Assembly: GCF_002151125.1 (NCBI RefSeq)
Contig: NZ_MDJZ01000008.1
Location: 1 to 45,988 of the forward strand
Direction: 5' to 3'
Length of the DNA: 45,988 nucleotides
Source of the DNA: Clavibacter michiganensis
GTDB taxonomy: Bacteria > Actinomycetota > Actinomycetes > Actinomycetales > Microbacteriaceae
Below the pieces are notes generated by a model. That model was not told the origin of the DNA. It searched no databases and saw only the letters and a program-made list of their open reading frames with translations. The position numbers were made by a program, and so were the translations under genes. Of this stretch, positions 24,562 to 34,431 are shown piece after piece (the stretch's first letter is position 1; every line of letters starts with the position of its first letter).

Positions 24562-26415
24562 ATGGACAGCGACACGCGAGGCCCCGGGGCCGCTCGAGCC
24601 CGGCGCCCGCGAGGGATCCGCCGGGCCGTCCGCGGCGCGTCCGCCGCGGTCGCCCTGGCGCTCGTCGCCGGCCTCGCCGCCTGCTCGCCCACCACGGGGA
24701 CGGTCGCCGACACCGAGATCCGCGCCGCCATCCCCACGTCGTTCACCTCCTACAACGCGACGTCGCGCACCGGCGGCACCGACGGCAACCGCGAGATCGT
24801 GCATGCGACGAACTCGCGGTTCTCCGAGGTGTCCGCGGACGGCACCGTCGCGGCGGACCCGGGGTTCGGATCCGCGAAGGTCGTCTCGCGCGACCCCTTC
24901 ACCGTGGAGTACACCGTCGCCGAGGGCGTCCGCTGGTCCGACGGCGAGCCCGTCGACGCGGCCGACCTCCTGCTCGCGTGGGCCGCCGGATCCGGCGCCC
25001 TCGACACCCCCGGGTTCGACCCGGCCGGCTACGTCGACGAGGCGACGGGCGGCTACACCGGGCCGCTTCCGGAGCAGACCGTCTTCTTCGACGCGGCCGC
25101 CGACGAGGCGCTCACGCACGTCACCCGCACACCCGAGATCGGGGACGGCGGCCGGTCGATCACCATGGTCTTCGACGAGTACACGCCCGACTGGCGCCTC
25201 GCGTTCGAGGTGGGCCTGCCCGCGCACAGCGTGGTGCAGCTCGCGCTCGACATGTCGAGCCCGGGGCGCGCCAAGCAATCGCTCGTGGACGCCGTCCAGG
25301 ATCGCGCGCCCGAGCTCCTCTCGCCCATCTCCGACGCGTGGAACCGCGGCTTCGGCGTGGCCGAGATCGCGGCGCACCCCGATCGCGCCGTGGGCTCGGG
25401 CCCGTACGCCATCGAGTCGATCGACCCGGGCACCTCCATCACGCTGCGCGCCAACCGCTACTACACGGGGACGCACCGGCCGTCGGTCGAGCGCATCGTC
25501 GTGTCCACCATCGAGGATCCGGACGCCGCCGTCGCCGCGCTCGCGGCGGGCGAGGTCGACGTCATCGCGCCCGAGGCCGACGGCGAGGTGGCCGACGCGC
25601 TGGCCGGGATCGACGGCGTGCAGGTCGTCCGGGGATCCTCGGCGACCTGGGAGCGGCTCGACCTGCAGACCCTCGGCGCGCGCGACCCCGCCATGTCGGA
25701 TGCCGCCGTCCGCACCGCGTTCCTCTCCACGGTCCCGCGCGACGCGATCGTCCGGGAGGCCGCGCTGCCCGCGGATCCCGACGCGACGACGCGCGACTCC
25801 TTCGTCCTCGCGCCCGGCACCGAGGGGTACCCGGACCAGGTGCGCGCCAACGGGTCCAGCCGCTTCGAGGACGTGGACCTCGACGAGGCGCGGCAGCTCC
25901 TCGCCTCGGTCGGCCAGACGGCTCCCGAGGTCTGCGTGCTCTTCGACCCGGCCGATCCCCGCCGGGTGGCCGCCTTCGACGCCATCCGCGACTCCGCGGA
26001 GAAGGCCGGCTTCGTCGTCACGGACTGCTCGACGCCGCAGTGGGAGGACGTGCTCGACCAGCCGGGCGCGTACGACGTCGCGCTCCTCTCCTCGGAGGAC
26101 GCGTACCCGTCCGTCGCGGGGATCCGCGCCGCGTACGAGGCCCGCGCGGACGCCCGCGACGGCGAGACGACGGTCGACCCCGACGTCGCGTCCCTCTTCG
26201 CGTCGCTCAGCCGCACCGAGGACGAGGACGCGCGCGCCGAGCTGCTGCTCCGCTTGGACCGCCGCATGTACGGCGACCGGGCCGGCCTGCCGCTCTACCA
26301 GCGCCCCGCGCTCGCGGGCGTGCAGGCCCGCGTGGGCGGCGTGCAGGTGTCGCCGCACCAGGCCGGGATCCTCGACGACGCCTGGCGCTGGACGCTCGCC
26401 CCCGACGCTCCCTGA
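24562..26415 (+). CDS. Second ABC family-5 binding lipoprotein (paralogue)
   Basis: 617 residues. A long Arg-rich N-region (DSDTRGPGAARARRPRGIRR) precedes a hydrophobic core and lipobox LAAC (Cys about 43), so it should be a lipoprotein. The family-5 signature is VEYTVAEGVRWSDGEPVDAA followed by DLLLAWAAGSG. It also shares TPEIGDGGRSITMVFDE and SGPYAIESIDPGTSITLRAN with the protein at 17298-19139, so the two are paralogues, but overall divergence is large. This copy is more Ala-rich and looks less conserved. It may feed the same permease with a different ligand, or act as a sensor. No other transporter genes follow it. Confidence 0.85.
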   Translation: MDSDTRGPGAARARRPRGIRRAVRGASAAVALALVAGLAACSPTTGTVADTEIRAAIPTSFTSYNATSRTGGTDGNREIVHATNSRFSEVSADGTVAADPGFGSAKVVSRDPFTVEYTVAEGVRWSDGEPVDAADLLLAWAAGSGALDTPGFDPAGYVDEATGGYTGPLPEQTVFFDAAADEALTHVTRTPEIGDGGRSITMVFDEYTPDWRLAFEVGLPAHSVVQLALDMSSPGRAKQSLVDAVQDRAPELLSPISDAWNRGFGVAEIAAHPDRAVGSGPYAIESIDPGTSITLRANRYYTGTHRPSVERIVVSTIEDPDAAVAALAAGEVDVIAPEADGEVADALAGIDGVQVVRGSSATWERLDLQTLGARDPAMSDAAVRTAFLSTVPRDAIVREAALPADPDATTRDSFVLAPGTEGYPDQVRANGSSRFEDVDLDEARQLLASVGQTAPEVCVLFDPADPRRVAAFDAIRDSAEKAGFVVTDCSTPQWEDVLDQPGAYDVALLSSEDAYPSVAGIRAAYEARADARDGETTVDPDVASLFASLSRTEDEDARAELLLRLDRRMYGDRAGLPLYQRPALAGVQARVGGVQVSPHQAGILDDAWRWTLAPDAP

Positions 26416-26436
26416 GCCCGGCTTGCATCCGCACGG

Positions 26437-26442
26437 TAGGCT
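26437..26442 (+). promoter_or_regulatory. Candidate -10 (TAGGCT) of typA
   Basis: TAGGCTGG lies about 88 bases upstream of the typA ATG, and a very similar TAGGCTG lies about 95 bases upstream of the citrate synthase GTG. No -35 is visible in either case, so this rests on the shared motif only. Confidence 0.3.
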
Positions 26443-26529
26443 GGTGCTCGCTGGGAATAGCAGACGGCGGCTCTTCGCCCTCCTCCCTTGATGACAAGGC
26501 CGGCACCCTCTCCACTGAAGGACAGCACT

Positions 26530-28437
<1,908 letters not shown>

Positions 28438-28443
28438 CGCAGC

Positions 28444-28965
28444 ATGACCCCGACGAGCCCGTCCGTCCGGTCCCTCCGCAGGGGGGGGTTGGCGGCCGGG
28501 CTCGTCCTCGTCTCGGCCCTCGGGTCCGGGCTGGGGCTCGCGGGCTGCAGCCAGGTCGGCGACGTCGTCCGCGAGGCCGCCCACGAGGGCGCGGAGCAGA
28601 TGCGCCACAGCGTCGAGGACGTCATCGGCGACACGCTCGGCAAGGTGCAGGTGTCCACGGACGGCCATGTGCCCGACTCGTTCCCGACGGATGCCGTGCC
28701 CTTCCCCGAGGGGAAGCTGCTCGGCGGGGGAGCGGCGCCCGAGGGCACCGGCTGGGTGGCGCAGGTCGCCGTGCCGGACGTCGAGGGCGGGTTCCAGGAC
28801 GCGCAGGCGCGGCTGGAGGCGACCGGCTACGCGTCGAGCGAGGTGGCGAGCGACGCGCAGAGCGGCTACGGCCGGTTCGAGTCGGACGCCTACACGGTCA
28901 TCGTGACGGTGTCGGCGGATCCGGGCTCGCCGGTCGCCACCTACGTGGTGCTGCCCCGGCGCTGA
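28444..28965 (+). CDS. Hypothetical lipoprotein downstream of typA
   Basis: 173 residues. Signal peptide SLRRGGLAAGLVLVSALGSG and lipobox LAGC give a lipidated N-terminus at about Cys35. A helical stretch (GDVVREAAHEGAEQMRHSVEDVIGD, given here as its 24-residue span starting near residue 39; key features are Val/Ala heptads) precedes a compact beta-rich domain (DSFPTDAVPFPEGKLLGGG ... YVVLPRR). I do not recognise the family. It begins six bases after typA and is almost certainly co-transcribed with it. A run of eight G (28481-28488) lies within the signal-peptide coding region, where slippage would abolish the protein. It ends 32 bases from the convergent efeB gene with no clear hairpin between them. 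Confidence 0.75.
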   Translation: MTPTSPSVRSLRRGGLAAGLVLVSALGSGLGLAGCSQVGDVVREAAHEGAEQMRHSVEDVIGDTLGKVQVSTDGHVPDSFPTDAVPFPEGKLLGGGAAPEGTGWVAQVAVPDVEGGFQDAQARLEATGYASSEVASDAQSGYGRFESDAYTVIVTVSADPGSPVATYVVLPRR

Positions 28966-28997
28966 GGCAGGCGGCCTGGGCGGCGGGGCACGGGCGG

Positions 28998-30341
28998 TCA
29001 GGAGGCGAAGAGCGTCTCCCCGACGTAGCCGTCGCGCGTCGCGCCCGGCGGCACCGCCCAGATCCCGCTGCCCACGTGGCGCAGGTACTCGTTCATGGCA
29101 TCGCGGGCGAGGCTCCGCTGGACGGGGATGAACTGCGTCCGCGGATCCCGCTGGAACGCGAGGAAGAACAGGCCCGCGTCCAGCCGCCCGAGCTCGTCGT
29201 TGCCGTCGACGAAGTTGTAGCCGCGGCGGAGGAGCACCGCGCCGTCGTTCGCGTCCGGGTGCGCGAGGCGCACGTGCGAGGCGGGGTCGATGAGCGGCGC
29301 GCCGCCGCGGCCCGTGGCGGCGAAGTCCGGCGCCGTGTGCTCGTCGCCGCCGCTGAGGGGCGCGCCGGATCCCTTCGTGCGGCCGACCACGCGCTCCTGC
29401 TCGCGGAGCGACGAGCGGTCCCAGGTCTCGATGGTCATGCGGATCCGGCGGGCGACGAGGTACGAGCCGCCCCGCATCCACGCCTCGGCGGGGGTGGATC
29501 CCGCGTCGGCCCAGACGTGGTCCTCGACCTGGCGCGTGTCCTCGGACTTCACGTTCGCGGTGCCGTCCTTGAACCCGAAGAGGTTCCGCGGCGTGACCTG
29601 GGCGCGGCTCGTCGACGAGGTGCGGCCGAAGCCGAGCTGCGACCACCGGATGGAGGCGCGGCCGAACGCGATGCGCGAGAGGTTGCGGATCGCGTGCACG
29701 GCCACCTGCGGGTCGTCGCTGCATGCCTGGACGCAGAGGTCGCCGCCCGTCGCCCGGGCGACGAGCGCCTCGCCCGGGAAGCGCGGGAGGTCGACGAGCG
29801 CGGCGGGGCGGCGGTCGGCGATGCCGAAGCGGTCGACGCCGTCCGCGGTCGTGAACAGCGACGGGCCGAGGCCGAACGTGATGGTGAGCCCCGAGGGCGG
29901 CAGGTCGAGCGCCTCGCCCGTGTCGTCCGGTGGGGAGTCGTACGGGCCGTCGACGGCGCCGAGCGCGCCCGCGGATTCGCCGGCCGTCATGCGCGCGGCG
30001 GCGGCGCTCCAGTCCTCGAGGAGCGAGACGAGGCCGGCGCGGTCGATGTCGGCGACGTCGAAGGCGGCGAAGTGCAGGCGGTCCTGGGCGGGGGTCGTGA
30101 TCCCGGCCTGGTGCGGGCCGTGGAACGCGTACGTGGCGCCGCCCGCGGCCTGGCGCGCGCCCGCGAAGGCGCGGTCGGCCACGACGCCGCCCGCCGCGCC
30201 CACCAGGCCGCCGCCGAGCGCGCCCGCGCCGAGGAGGCCGAGGACGCCGCGGCGGGAGATGCCGGCGGGGCCGGGCTCCGCGGACGGGGGCGTCGCGGGA
30301 GCGGGCCGGTCGGCGGGGACCGTGGTCACGTCGTCGGTCAT
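28998..30341 (-). CDS. efeB: EfeB, Dyp-type haem peroxidase / deferrochelatase
   Basis: 447 residues. A twin-arginine signal peptide (GISRRGVLGLLGAGALGGG, about residues 28-60) predicts Tat export of a folded, haem-loaded protein. The Dyp peroxidase fold is shown by FHGPHQAGITTPAQDRLHFA, the catalytic GFKDG motif (G-x-x-D-G), the conserved Arg in SRAQVTPRN, and the proximal-His region DEHTAPDFAATG / SHVRLAHPDAND. The end (NFVDGNDELGRLDAGLFFLA, then FQRDPRTQFIPVQRSLA) is typical of EfeB. It acts outside the membrane in the EfeUOB ferrous iron system, where EfeB is proposed to oxidise Fe(II) or release iron from haem. Its ATG overlaps the efeO stop by one base. Confidence 0.95.
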   Translation of the reverse strand: MTDDVTTVPADRPAPATPPSAEPGPAGISRRGVLGLLGAGALGGGLVGAAGGVVADRAFAGARQAAGGATYAFHGPHQAGITTPAQDRLHFAAFDVADIDRAGLVSLLEDWSAAAARMTAGESAGALGAVDGPYDSPPDDTGEALDLPPSGLTITFGLGPSLFTTADGVDRFGIADRRPAALVDLPRFPGEALVARATGGDLCVQACSDDPQVAVHAIRNLSRIAFGRASIRWSQLGFGRTSSTSRAQVTPRNLFGFKDGTANVKSEDTRQVEDHVWADAGSTPAEAWMRGGSYLVARRIRMTIETWDRSSLREQERVVGRTKGSGAPLSGGDEHTAPDFAATGRGGAPLIDPASHVRLAHPDANDGAVLLRRGYNFVDGNDELGRLDAGLFFLAFQRDPRTQFIPVQRSLARDAMNEYLRHVGSGIWAVPPGATRDGYVGETLFAS

Positions 30342-31552
30342 CAGCCGACGAGCGTGCCGGTGAGCTCCGACAGCGGCTCGGCCAGCGCGTTCACGCCGTC
30401 CGCGAGGCCCTTGACCTGGTCCGTGGTGAGGCGGTCGTAGGTCGTGAAGCCCTCCTCGAGGGATCCGTACGCGGCGAGGTCCTGCTCGAGGGAGGCGAAC
30501 CGCGCGTCGAGCGTGGCGACGAGCTGCGGGTCCTTCGGCTCCACGATGTCGCGCACGCCCTCGTACGCGACGCGCGCGCCCTCGAGGTTCGCCTGGAAGT
30601 CCCAGAGGTCGGTGTGCGACCAGATCTCCTCCTCGCCGGTGATCTTGCCGGAGGCCACCTCGTCCATCAGCCCGACCGCGCCGTTGGAGACCGTGGAGAT
30701 GTCGACCGCGAAGCCGTCCGCGTGCACCGCGTCGTAGAGGCGCTGGGTGTCGGCGGTCAGCTCCTGGGCGAAGTGCGCGCGATCCGCCTGGTCGAGCGGC
30801 GCGTAGGCCTCACCGCCGTTCGCGGCGGGAGCGGGCTGCCAGAGGTCCTTCTCGATGCGGTGCCAGCCCGTCCACTCGGTGCCGGGCTCGACGTCGGCCT
30901 CGCGGAAGTCGATCTCCGGGTCGAGGTCGCCGAACGACTCCGCGACGGGCTCGACGCGCTCGTAGTACGCCCGGGCCGTGGGGTAGAGGGAGCGCGCGCG
31001 CTCGTCGTCGCCCGCGAGGTACGCGTCGGCGAACCCCTGCGTGGCCGGGAGGAGGCGGCCGACCTGGTCCTTGACGTAGGCGAGGTACGCGGCGGCCGCG
31101 TCCTGGCCCTGCTGCTCGGCGTCGCCGGCGAGCCCGACCTGGTCGCCCGTGACGGTGAAGGGCGCGCGGCCCACGCCGTCGCCCACCATGCCGGGCTTGC
31201 ACACGGTGTAGTAGCTGCCGGGCTGGGCGGTGAGCACGAGGTCGCGCTCGATCCCGGGGCTCACGTTCTCGACCTCGCCCACGATGCGGAGGCCGTCGTC
31301 CGCGAGCAGGTAGAACTCGGTCACCTGGTCGGTGGAGTTCGTGACGTGGAACGACACGGTGCCGCTCGGGGCGGTCGTGGCCGAGACGGTGCACGCGTCG
31401 GCCGAGCTGTCGACCGTGAGCTGCGTGACGCCGGACTCCGCGGAGGAGGCGCCGTCGCCGGCGGATCCGGTCGGGGCGTTCGCGACGCAGCCCGAGAGGG
31501 CGAGGGCGGCGCCGGCGAGCAGGGCGGCGGCGGGGAGGGTGGAGCGCTTCAT
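30341..31552 (-). CDS. efeO: EfeO, iron uptake lipoprotein with cupredoxin and M75 domains
   Basis: 403 residues. Signal peptide AAALLAGAALALSGC gives a lipoprotein at about Cys22. The N-terminal cupredoxin domain (about residues 40-135) contains CTVSATTAPSGTVSFHVTNS and TVCKPGMVGDG. The C-terminal M75 (imelysin-like) domain (about 150-400) carries the HxxE metal motif in WTGWHRIEKDLW, and ELTADTQRLYDAVHADGF. EfeO is the extracytoplasmic iron-binding component that hands iron to EfeU. Gene order efeU-efeO-efeB on one strand is the standard operon. Confidence 0.95.
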   Translation of the reverse strand: MKRSTLPAAALLAGAALALSGCVANAPTGSAGDGASSAESGVTQLTVDSSADACTVSATTAPSGTVSFHVTNSTDQVTEFYLLADDGLRIVGEVENVSPGIERDLVLTAQPGSYYTVCKPGMVGDGVGRAPFTVTGDQVGLAGDAEQQGQDAAAAYLAYVKDQVGRLLPATQGFADAYLAGDDERARSLYPTARAYYERVEPVAESFGDLDPEIDFREADVEPGTEWTGWHRIEKDLWQPAPAANGGEAYAPLDQADRAHFAQELTADTQRLYDAVHADGFAVDISTVSNGAVGLMDEVASGKITGEEEIWSHTDLWDFQANLEGARVAYEGVRDIVEPKDPQLVATLDARFASLEQDLAAYGSLEEGFTTYDRLTTDQVKGLADGVNALAEPLSELTGTLVG

Positions 31553-31634
31553 GGGTCCTTCGGGGGAGCGGGCCGGGGTGCCGGGCGGTGGATGGAGCGG
31601 GGGAGGGAGGGGGAGCGGGAGGCGTGCGCCGTGG

Positions 31635-32528
31635 TCAGCGAGCGGAGGTCGCGTCGGCGACGCGGGCGGGGTCGGCGGCGGCCGGGGCGGAGGGGGCCGT
31701 GGCGGCCGGCGCCGGCCGCGCCCGCCGACCGCGGCGCGCCAGCACGAGGTAGGCGGTGAGGGTCGGCACGACGTACAGCACCCACGTGGTCGCCTCGAGC
31801 CAGGTGGTGGCGGGGGAGAAGCCGACGGTGCCCTTGAGGAGCGTGCCGTACCAGGATCCGGGCGGCACCGCCCCGGAGACGTCGAACGCGAGCGCGCCGA
31901 GGCCGGGCAGGATCCCCGCCTCCTGGAGGTCGTGCACGCCGTACGCGAGCACGCCGGCCGCCACGACGATGAGGAGGGCGCCGGTCCAGGTGAAGAAGCG
32001 CGCGAGGTCGATGCGGAGCACCCCGCGGTACACGAGCCAGCCGAGCGCGACGGCGGTGAGGAGCCCGAGGGCCGCGCCGACGAGCGGCACGGTCGTGGCG
32101 CCGGTGGCCTGCACGGCCGACCACAGGAACAGGGCCGTCTCGATCCCCTCGCGGCCGACGGCGAGGAAGGCGACGGCGACCAGGCCCCAGGCGGCTCCCG
32201 CGACGGCCCGGTCGACGGCGCCCTGCAGCTCGGACCGCATGTCCTTCGCGGTGCGGAGCATCCAGAACACCATCCAGGTCACGAGCCCCGTCGCGACGAT
32301 GGAGAGGGATCCGCCGATGGCCTCCTGCGCCTCGAACGTGAGGCCGTAGGCGCCGTACGTGAGGATCGCGCCGACGGACAGGGCGAGGAGGACCGCGAGC
32401 CCGACGCCGAGCCAGAGCCGGCCGAGCACGTCGCGGCGGCCGATCTTGACGACGTAGGCGATGAGGATGGTGACAACCAGCGCGGCCTCGAGGCCCTCGC
32501 GCAGGCCGATCAGGTAGTTCGCGAGCAC
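31635..32528 (-). CDS. efeU: EfeU, ferrous iron permease (FTR1 family)
   Basis: 297 residues with seven membrane segments. Both RExxE iron-transport motifs are present: REGLEAALVVTILIAYVVKI near the N-terminus and REGIETALFLWSAVQ in the middle (about residue 136). The C-terminal tail is Ala/Pro-rich and basic. Translation starts at a GTG (32528), supported by GGAGAGG seven bases upstream. It is the first gene of the efeUOB operon, and the DtxR/IdeR-like box at 32593-32612 lies 65 bases upstream, so expression should rise when iron is scarce. Confidence 0.95.
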   Translation of the reverse strand: MLANYLIGLREGLEAALVVTILIAYVVKIGRRDVLGRLWLGVGLAVLLALSVGAILTYGAYGLTFEAQEAIGGSLSIVATGLVTWMVFWMLRTAKDMRSELQGAVDRAVAGAAWGLVAVAFLAVGREGIETALFLWSAVQATGATTVPLVGAALGLLTAVALGWLVYRGVLRIDLARFFTWTGALLIVVAAGVLAYGVHDLQEAGILPGLGALAFDVSGAVPPGSWYGTLLKGTVGFSPATTWLEATTWVLYVVPTLTAYLVLARRGRRARPAPAATAPSAPAAADPARVADATSAR

Positions 32529-32592
32529 GCGTGCGCCTCTCCGGGCGGCGGACGCGAGGGGACGCGCCCTATTGCGGGATATGGGGAAATTT

Positions 32593-32612
32593 AGGTGAGG
32601 CTTGCCTTACCT
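32593..32612 (-). promoter_or_regulatory. DtxR/IdeR-type iron box upstream of efeU
   Basis: AGGTGAGGC and GCCTTACCT form a near-perfect inverted repeat around TT, one mismatch per nine-base half. With the flanking TT this gives TTAGGTGAGGCTTGCCTTA (32591-32609), very close to the DtxR/IdeR consensus TTAGGTTAGGCTAACCTAA. A TAAATT hexamer on the minus strand overlaps its efeU-proximal edge and may be the -10. Iron-loaded repressor would block transcription of efeUOB. Confidence 0.85.
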
Positions 32613-32694
32613 CGTGCACAGTAGCGCGCGGGCACCCGGGCGTCCAGTCGCCCTCCCGGCTCCGGCGCCCAGGGAGCGGCCTCCGGCGCGCGGA

Positions 32695-32700
32695 TAGGAT
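32695..32700 (+). promoter_or_regulatory. Leaderless -10 (TAGGAT) of the MshB-like gene
   Basis: TAGGAT ends exactly six bases before the ATG at 32707. There is no Shine-Dalgarno sequence. It is the same arrangement as at the CPBP gene on the other strand. Confidence 0.5.
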
Positions 32701-32706
32701 CGCCCG

Positions 32707-34065
32707 ATGATCCCCGGCACGTCCCGACGCCCCGATCGGGCTGCCCGTACCCCGCGTCCCGAGCGCGAGCACGTCCTGTTCGTGCACGCCCACCCCGACG
32801 ACGAGAGCATCGTCACGGGCGGGACCATCGCGAAGCTCGTGCGCGACGGCGTGCCCGTCACGGTGCTGACGTGCACGCGGGGGGAGCGCGGCGAGGTGAT
32901 CCCCGCGGAGCTCCGCCACCTGGAGGGCGACCCGCGCGCGCTCGCCGACCACCGCGAGACCGAGCTGGCCGACGCCATGGCCGCCCTCGGCGTCACCGAC
33001 CACCGGTTCCTCGGCGACGCGGACGCGCGCTGGAAGGGCCTCGAGCCCCGGCGCTACGTCGACTCCGGCATGGAGTGGGGCGACGACGGCGTGCCCGTGG
33101 CGCTGCGCCCGCTGGATCCCGACTCGCTGTGCGCGGGCGACGAGGCCGACGAGGCGCGCGACGTGCTCGCGGTGATCGCCGACGTCGACGCCACGAGCGT
33201 CGTCACCTACGACGACCACGGCGGCTACGGCCACCCGGACCACGTGCGCACGCACGTCATCGCGACCTGGGCCGCGGAGGAGGCGGGGGTCCCCGCGTAC
33301 CTCGTCACCACGACCGCGTCGTCGGCCCGCGAGGCGCACGAGCTCGTGGTGGCACGCGGCCGGTTCCCCGCGCCCGACGCGGATCCCGCCGGCGCGCTCG
33401 TGCTGCCGGACGAGGACGTCGACCTCGCCGTGGACGCGTCCGAGGTGCTCGACGCGAAGATCCGCGCGATCGCCGCGCACCGCACGCAGACCGTCGTCGA
33501 CGGCGACCAGTTCGCGCTCTCGCACGGCGTCGGGGCGCCCATCGCCGCCGTCGAGCTGTTCCGCATGCACCGCCCCGCCGGTGCCGCGCCCGACGACGGG
33601 ACGCCCCGGCCCCCGCGCGGCGTGCAGCGCCTCGGCACGGCGGCCGCCGCGCTCGTCCTCGGCCTGCTCGTCGGCGCGGTCGGCACCGCCGCCCACCGCG
33701 CCACCCTGCCGGTGGGCGGCGTCGCGCTGCCGGTCGGCCTCGCGCTCGCGCTCGCGACGCTCGCGTGCCTGCTCGTCGCGTTCCGCCTCCTGCTCGTCGA
33801 CCGCCTGCACGCGCTCTGCCTGGGGATCGGCGCGGTCGCGGCCGTCGCGGTGCTCGGCTCGGGCGGGCCGAGCGGATCCGTCCTGTTCCCCGCCGACGGG
33901 ATCAGCCAGGTCTGGGCCATCGCGCCCGCGATCCTCGTGGCCGCGATCGTCGTCTGGCCGCGGTTCTCGGCGCGCGCGCCCGGCGCCGACGCGCGGCCCG
34001 ATGCCGCCGTCGCCGCGGGATCCGACGCCCCGGCCCCGGCCGGGACGGGCTCGCGCGCCGCGTAG
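32707..34065 (+). CDS. mshB: PIG-L/MshB-like deacetylase fused to a membrane domain
   Basis: 452 residues in two parts. Residues 1 to about 295 form a LmbE/PIG-L deacetylase: the zinc motif HAHPDDES (27-34), [13 protein letters not shown], and [13 protein letters not shown] carrying the third zinc ligand. The closest known role is MshB, which deacetylates GlcNAc-inositol in mycothiol synthesis in actinobacteria. Residues of about 315-430 add four hydrophobic segments ([75 protein letters not shown]). They resemble a small membrane protein that in streptomycetes is, as I recall, encoded separately beside mshB. The fusion would tether the enzyme to the membrane. The ferredoxin gene follows 40 bases later. 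Confidence 0.85.
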   Translation: MIPGTSRRPDRAARTPRPEREHVLFVHAHPDDESIVTGGTIAKLVRDGVPVTVLTCTRGERGEVIPAELRHLEGDPRALADHRETELADAMAALGVTDHRFLGDADARWKGLEPRRYVDSGMEWGDDGVPVALRPLDPDSLCAGDEADEARDVLAVIADVDATSVVTYDDHGGYGHPDHVRTHVIATWAAEEAGVPAYLVTTTASSAREAHELVVARGRFPAPDADPAGALVLPDEDVDLAVDASEVLDAKIRAIAAHRTQTVVDGDQFALSHGVGAPIAAVELFRMHRPAGAAPDDGTPRPPRGVQRLGTAAAALVLGLLVGAVGTAAHRATLPVGGVALPVGLALALATLACLLVAFRLLLVDRLHALCLGIGAVAAVAVLGSGGPSGSVLFPADGISQVWAIAPAILVAAIVVWPRFSARAPGADARPDAAVAAGSDAPAPAGTGSRAA

Positions 34066-34068
34066 ACT
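34063..34068 (+). promoter_or_regulatory. Candidate -10 (TAGACT) of the ferredoxin gene
   Basis: TAGACT overlaps the stop codon of the preceding gene and lies about 37 bases upstream of the ferredoxin GTG. The ten bases TAGACTCGTC recur upstream of the kinase gene at 37177-37186. Confidence 0.35.
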
Positions 34069-34105
34069 CGTCGGGCCCCACCGCTCCCGGAAGGACCCGC
34101 CCGAA

Positions 34106-34426
34106 GTGACCTACGTCATCGCCCTGCCCTGTGTCGACGTGAAGGACCGCGCCTGCATCGACGAGTGCCCGGTGGACTGCATCTACGAGGGCGAGCGGTC
34201 GCTCTACATCCACCCCGACGAGTGCGTGGACTGCGGCGCCTGCGAGCCGGTGTGCCCGGTCGAGGCCATCTACTACGAGGACGACCTGCCCGAGAAGTGG
34301 TCGGACTACTACACGGCCAACGTCGAGTTCTTCGCCGAGATGGGATCCCCGGGCGGTGCGACCAAGGTCGGCGTCACCGCGGGCGACCACCCCGTCATCG
34401 CCGCGCTCCCGCCCCAGAACGGCTGA
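34106..34426 (+). CDS. fdxA: 7Fe ferredoxin (FdxA type)
   Basis: 106 residues from a GTG preceded by GGAAGGAC. It holds one [3Fe-4S] and one [4Fe-4S] cluster. By alignment in my head to Azotobacter ferredoxin I and mycobacterial FdxA, Cys9, Cys17 and Cys50 bind the 3Fe cluster. Cys21, Cys40, Cys43 and Cys46 (motif [12 protein letters not shown]) bind the 4Fe cluster, and Cys25 is extra. The segment [20 protein letters not shown] is nearly invariant in the family. It is a cytoplasmic electron carrier, for example to cytochromes P450 or reductases. The order mshB, ferredoxin, dapC is familiar from streptomycetes. Confidence 0.95.
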   Translation: MTYVIALPCVDVKDRACIDECPVDCIYEGERSLYIHPDECVDCGACEPVCPVEAIYYEDDLPEKWSDYYTANVEFFAEMGSPGGATKVGVTAGDHPVIAALPPQNG

Positions 34427-34431
34427 CGCGC

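Noticed and set aside
28998-30341. EfeB as an ordinary dye-decolorising peroxidase unrelated to iron uptake
   Set aside because: The overlap with efeO, the presence of efeU in the same operon and the Tat signal place it in the EfeUOB system.
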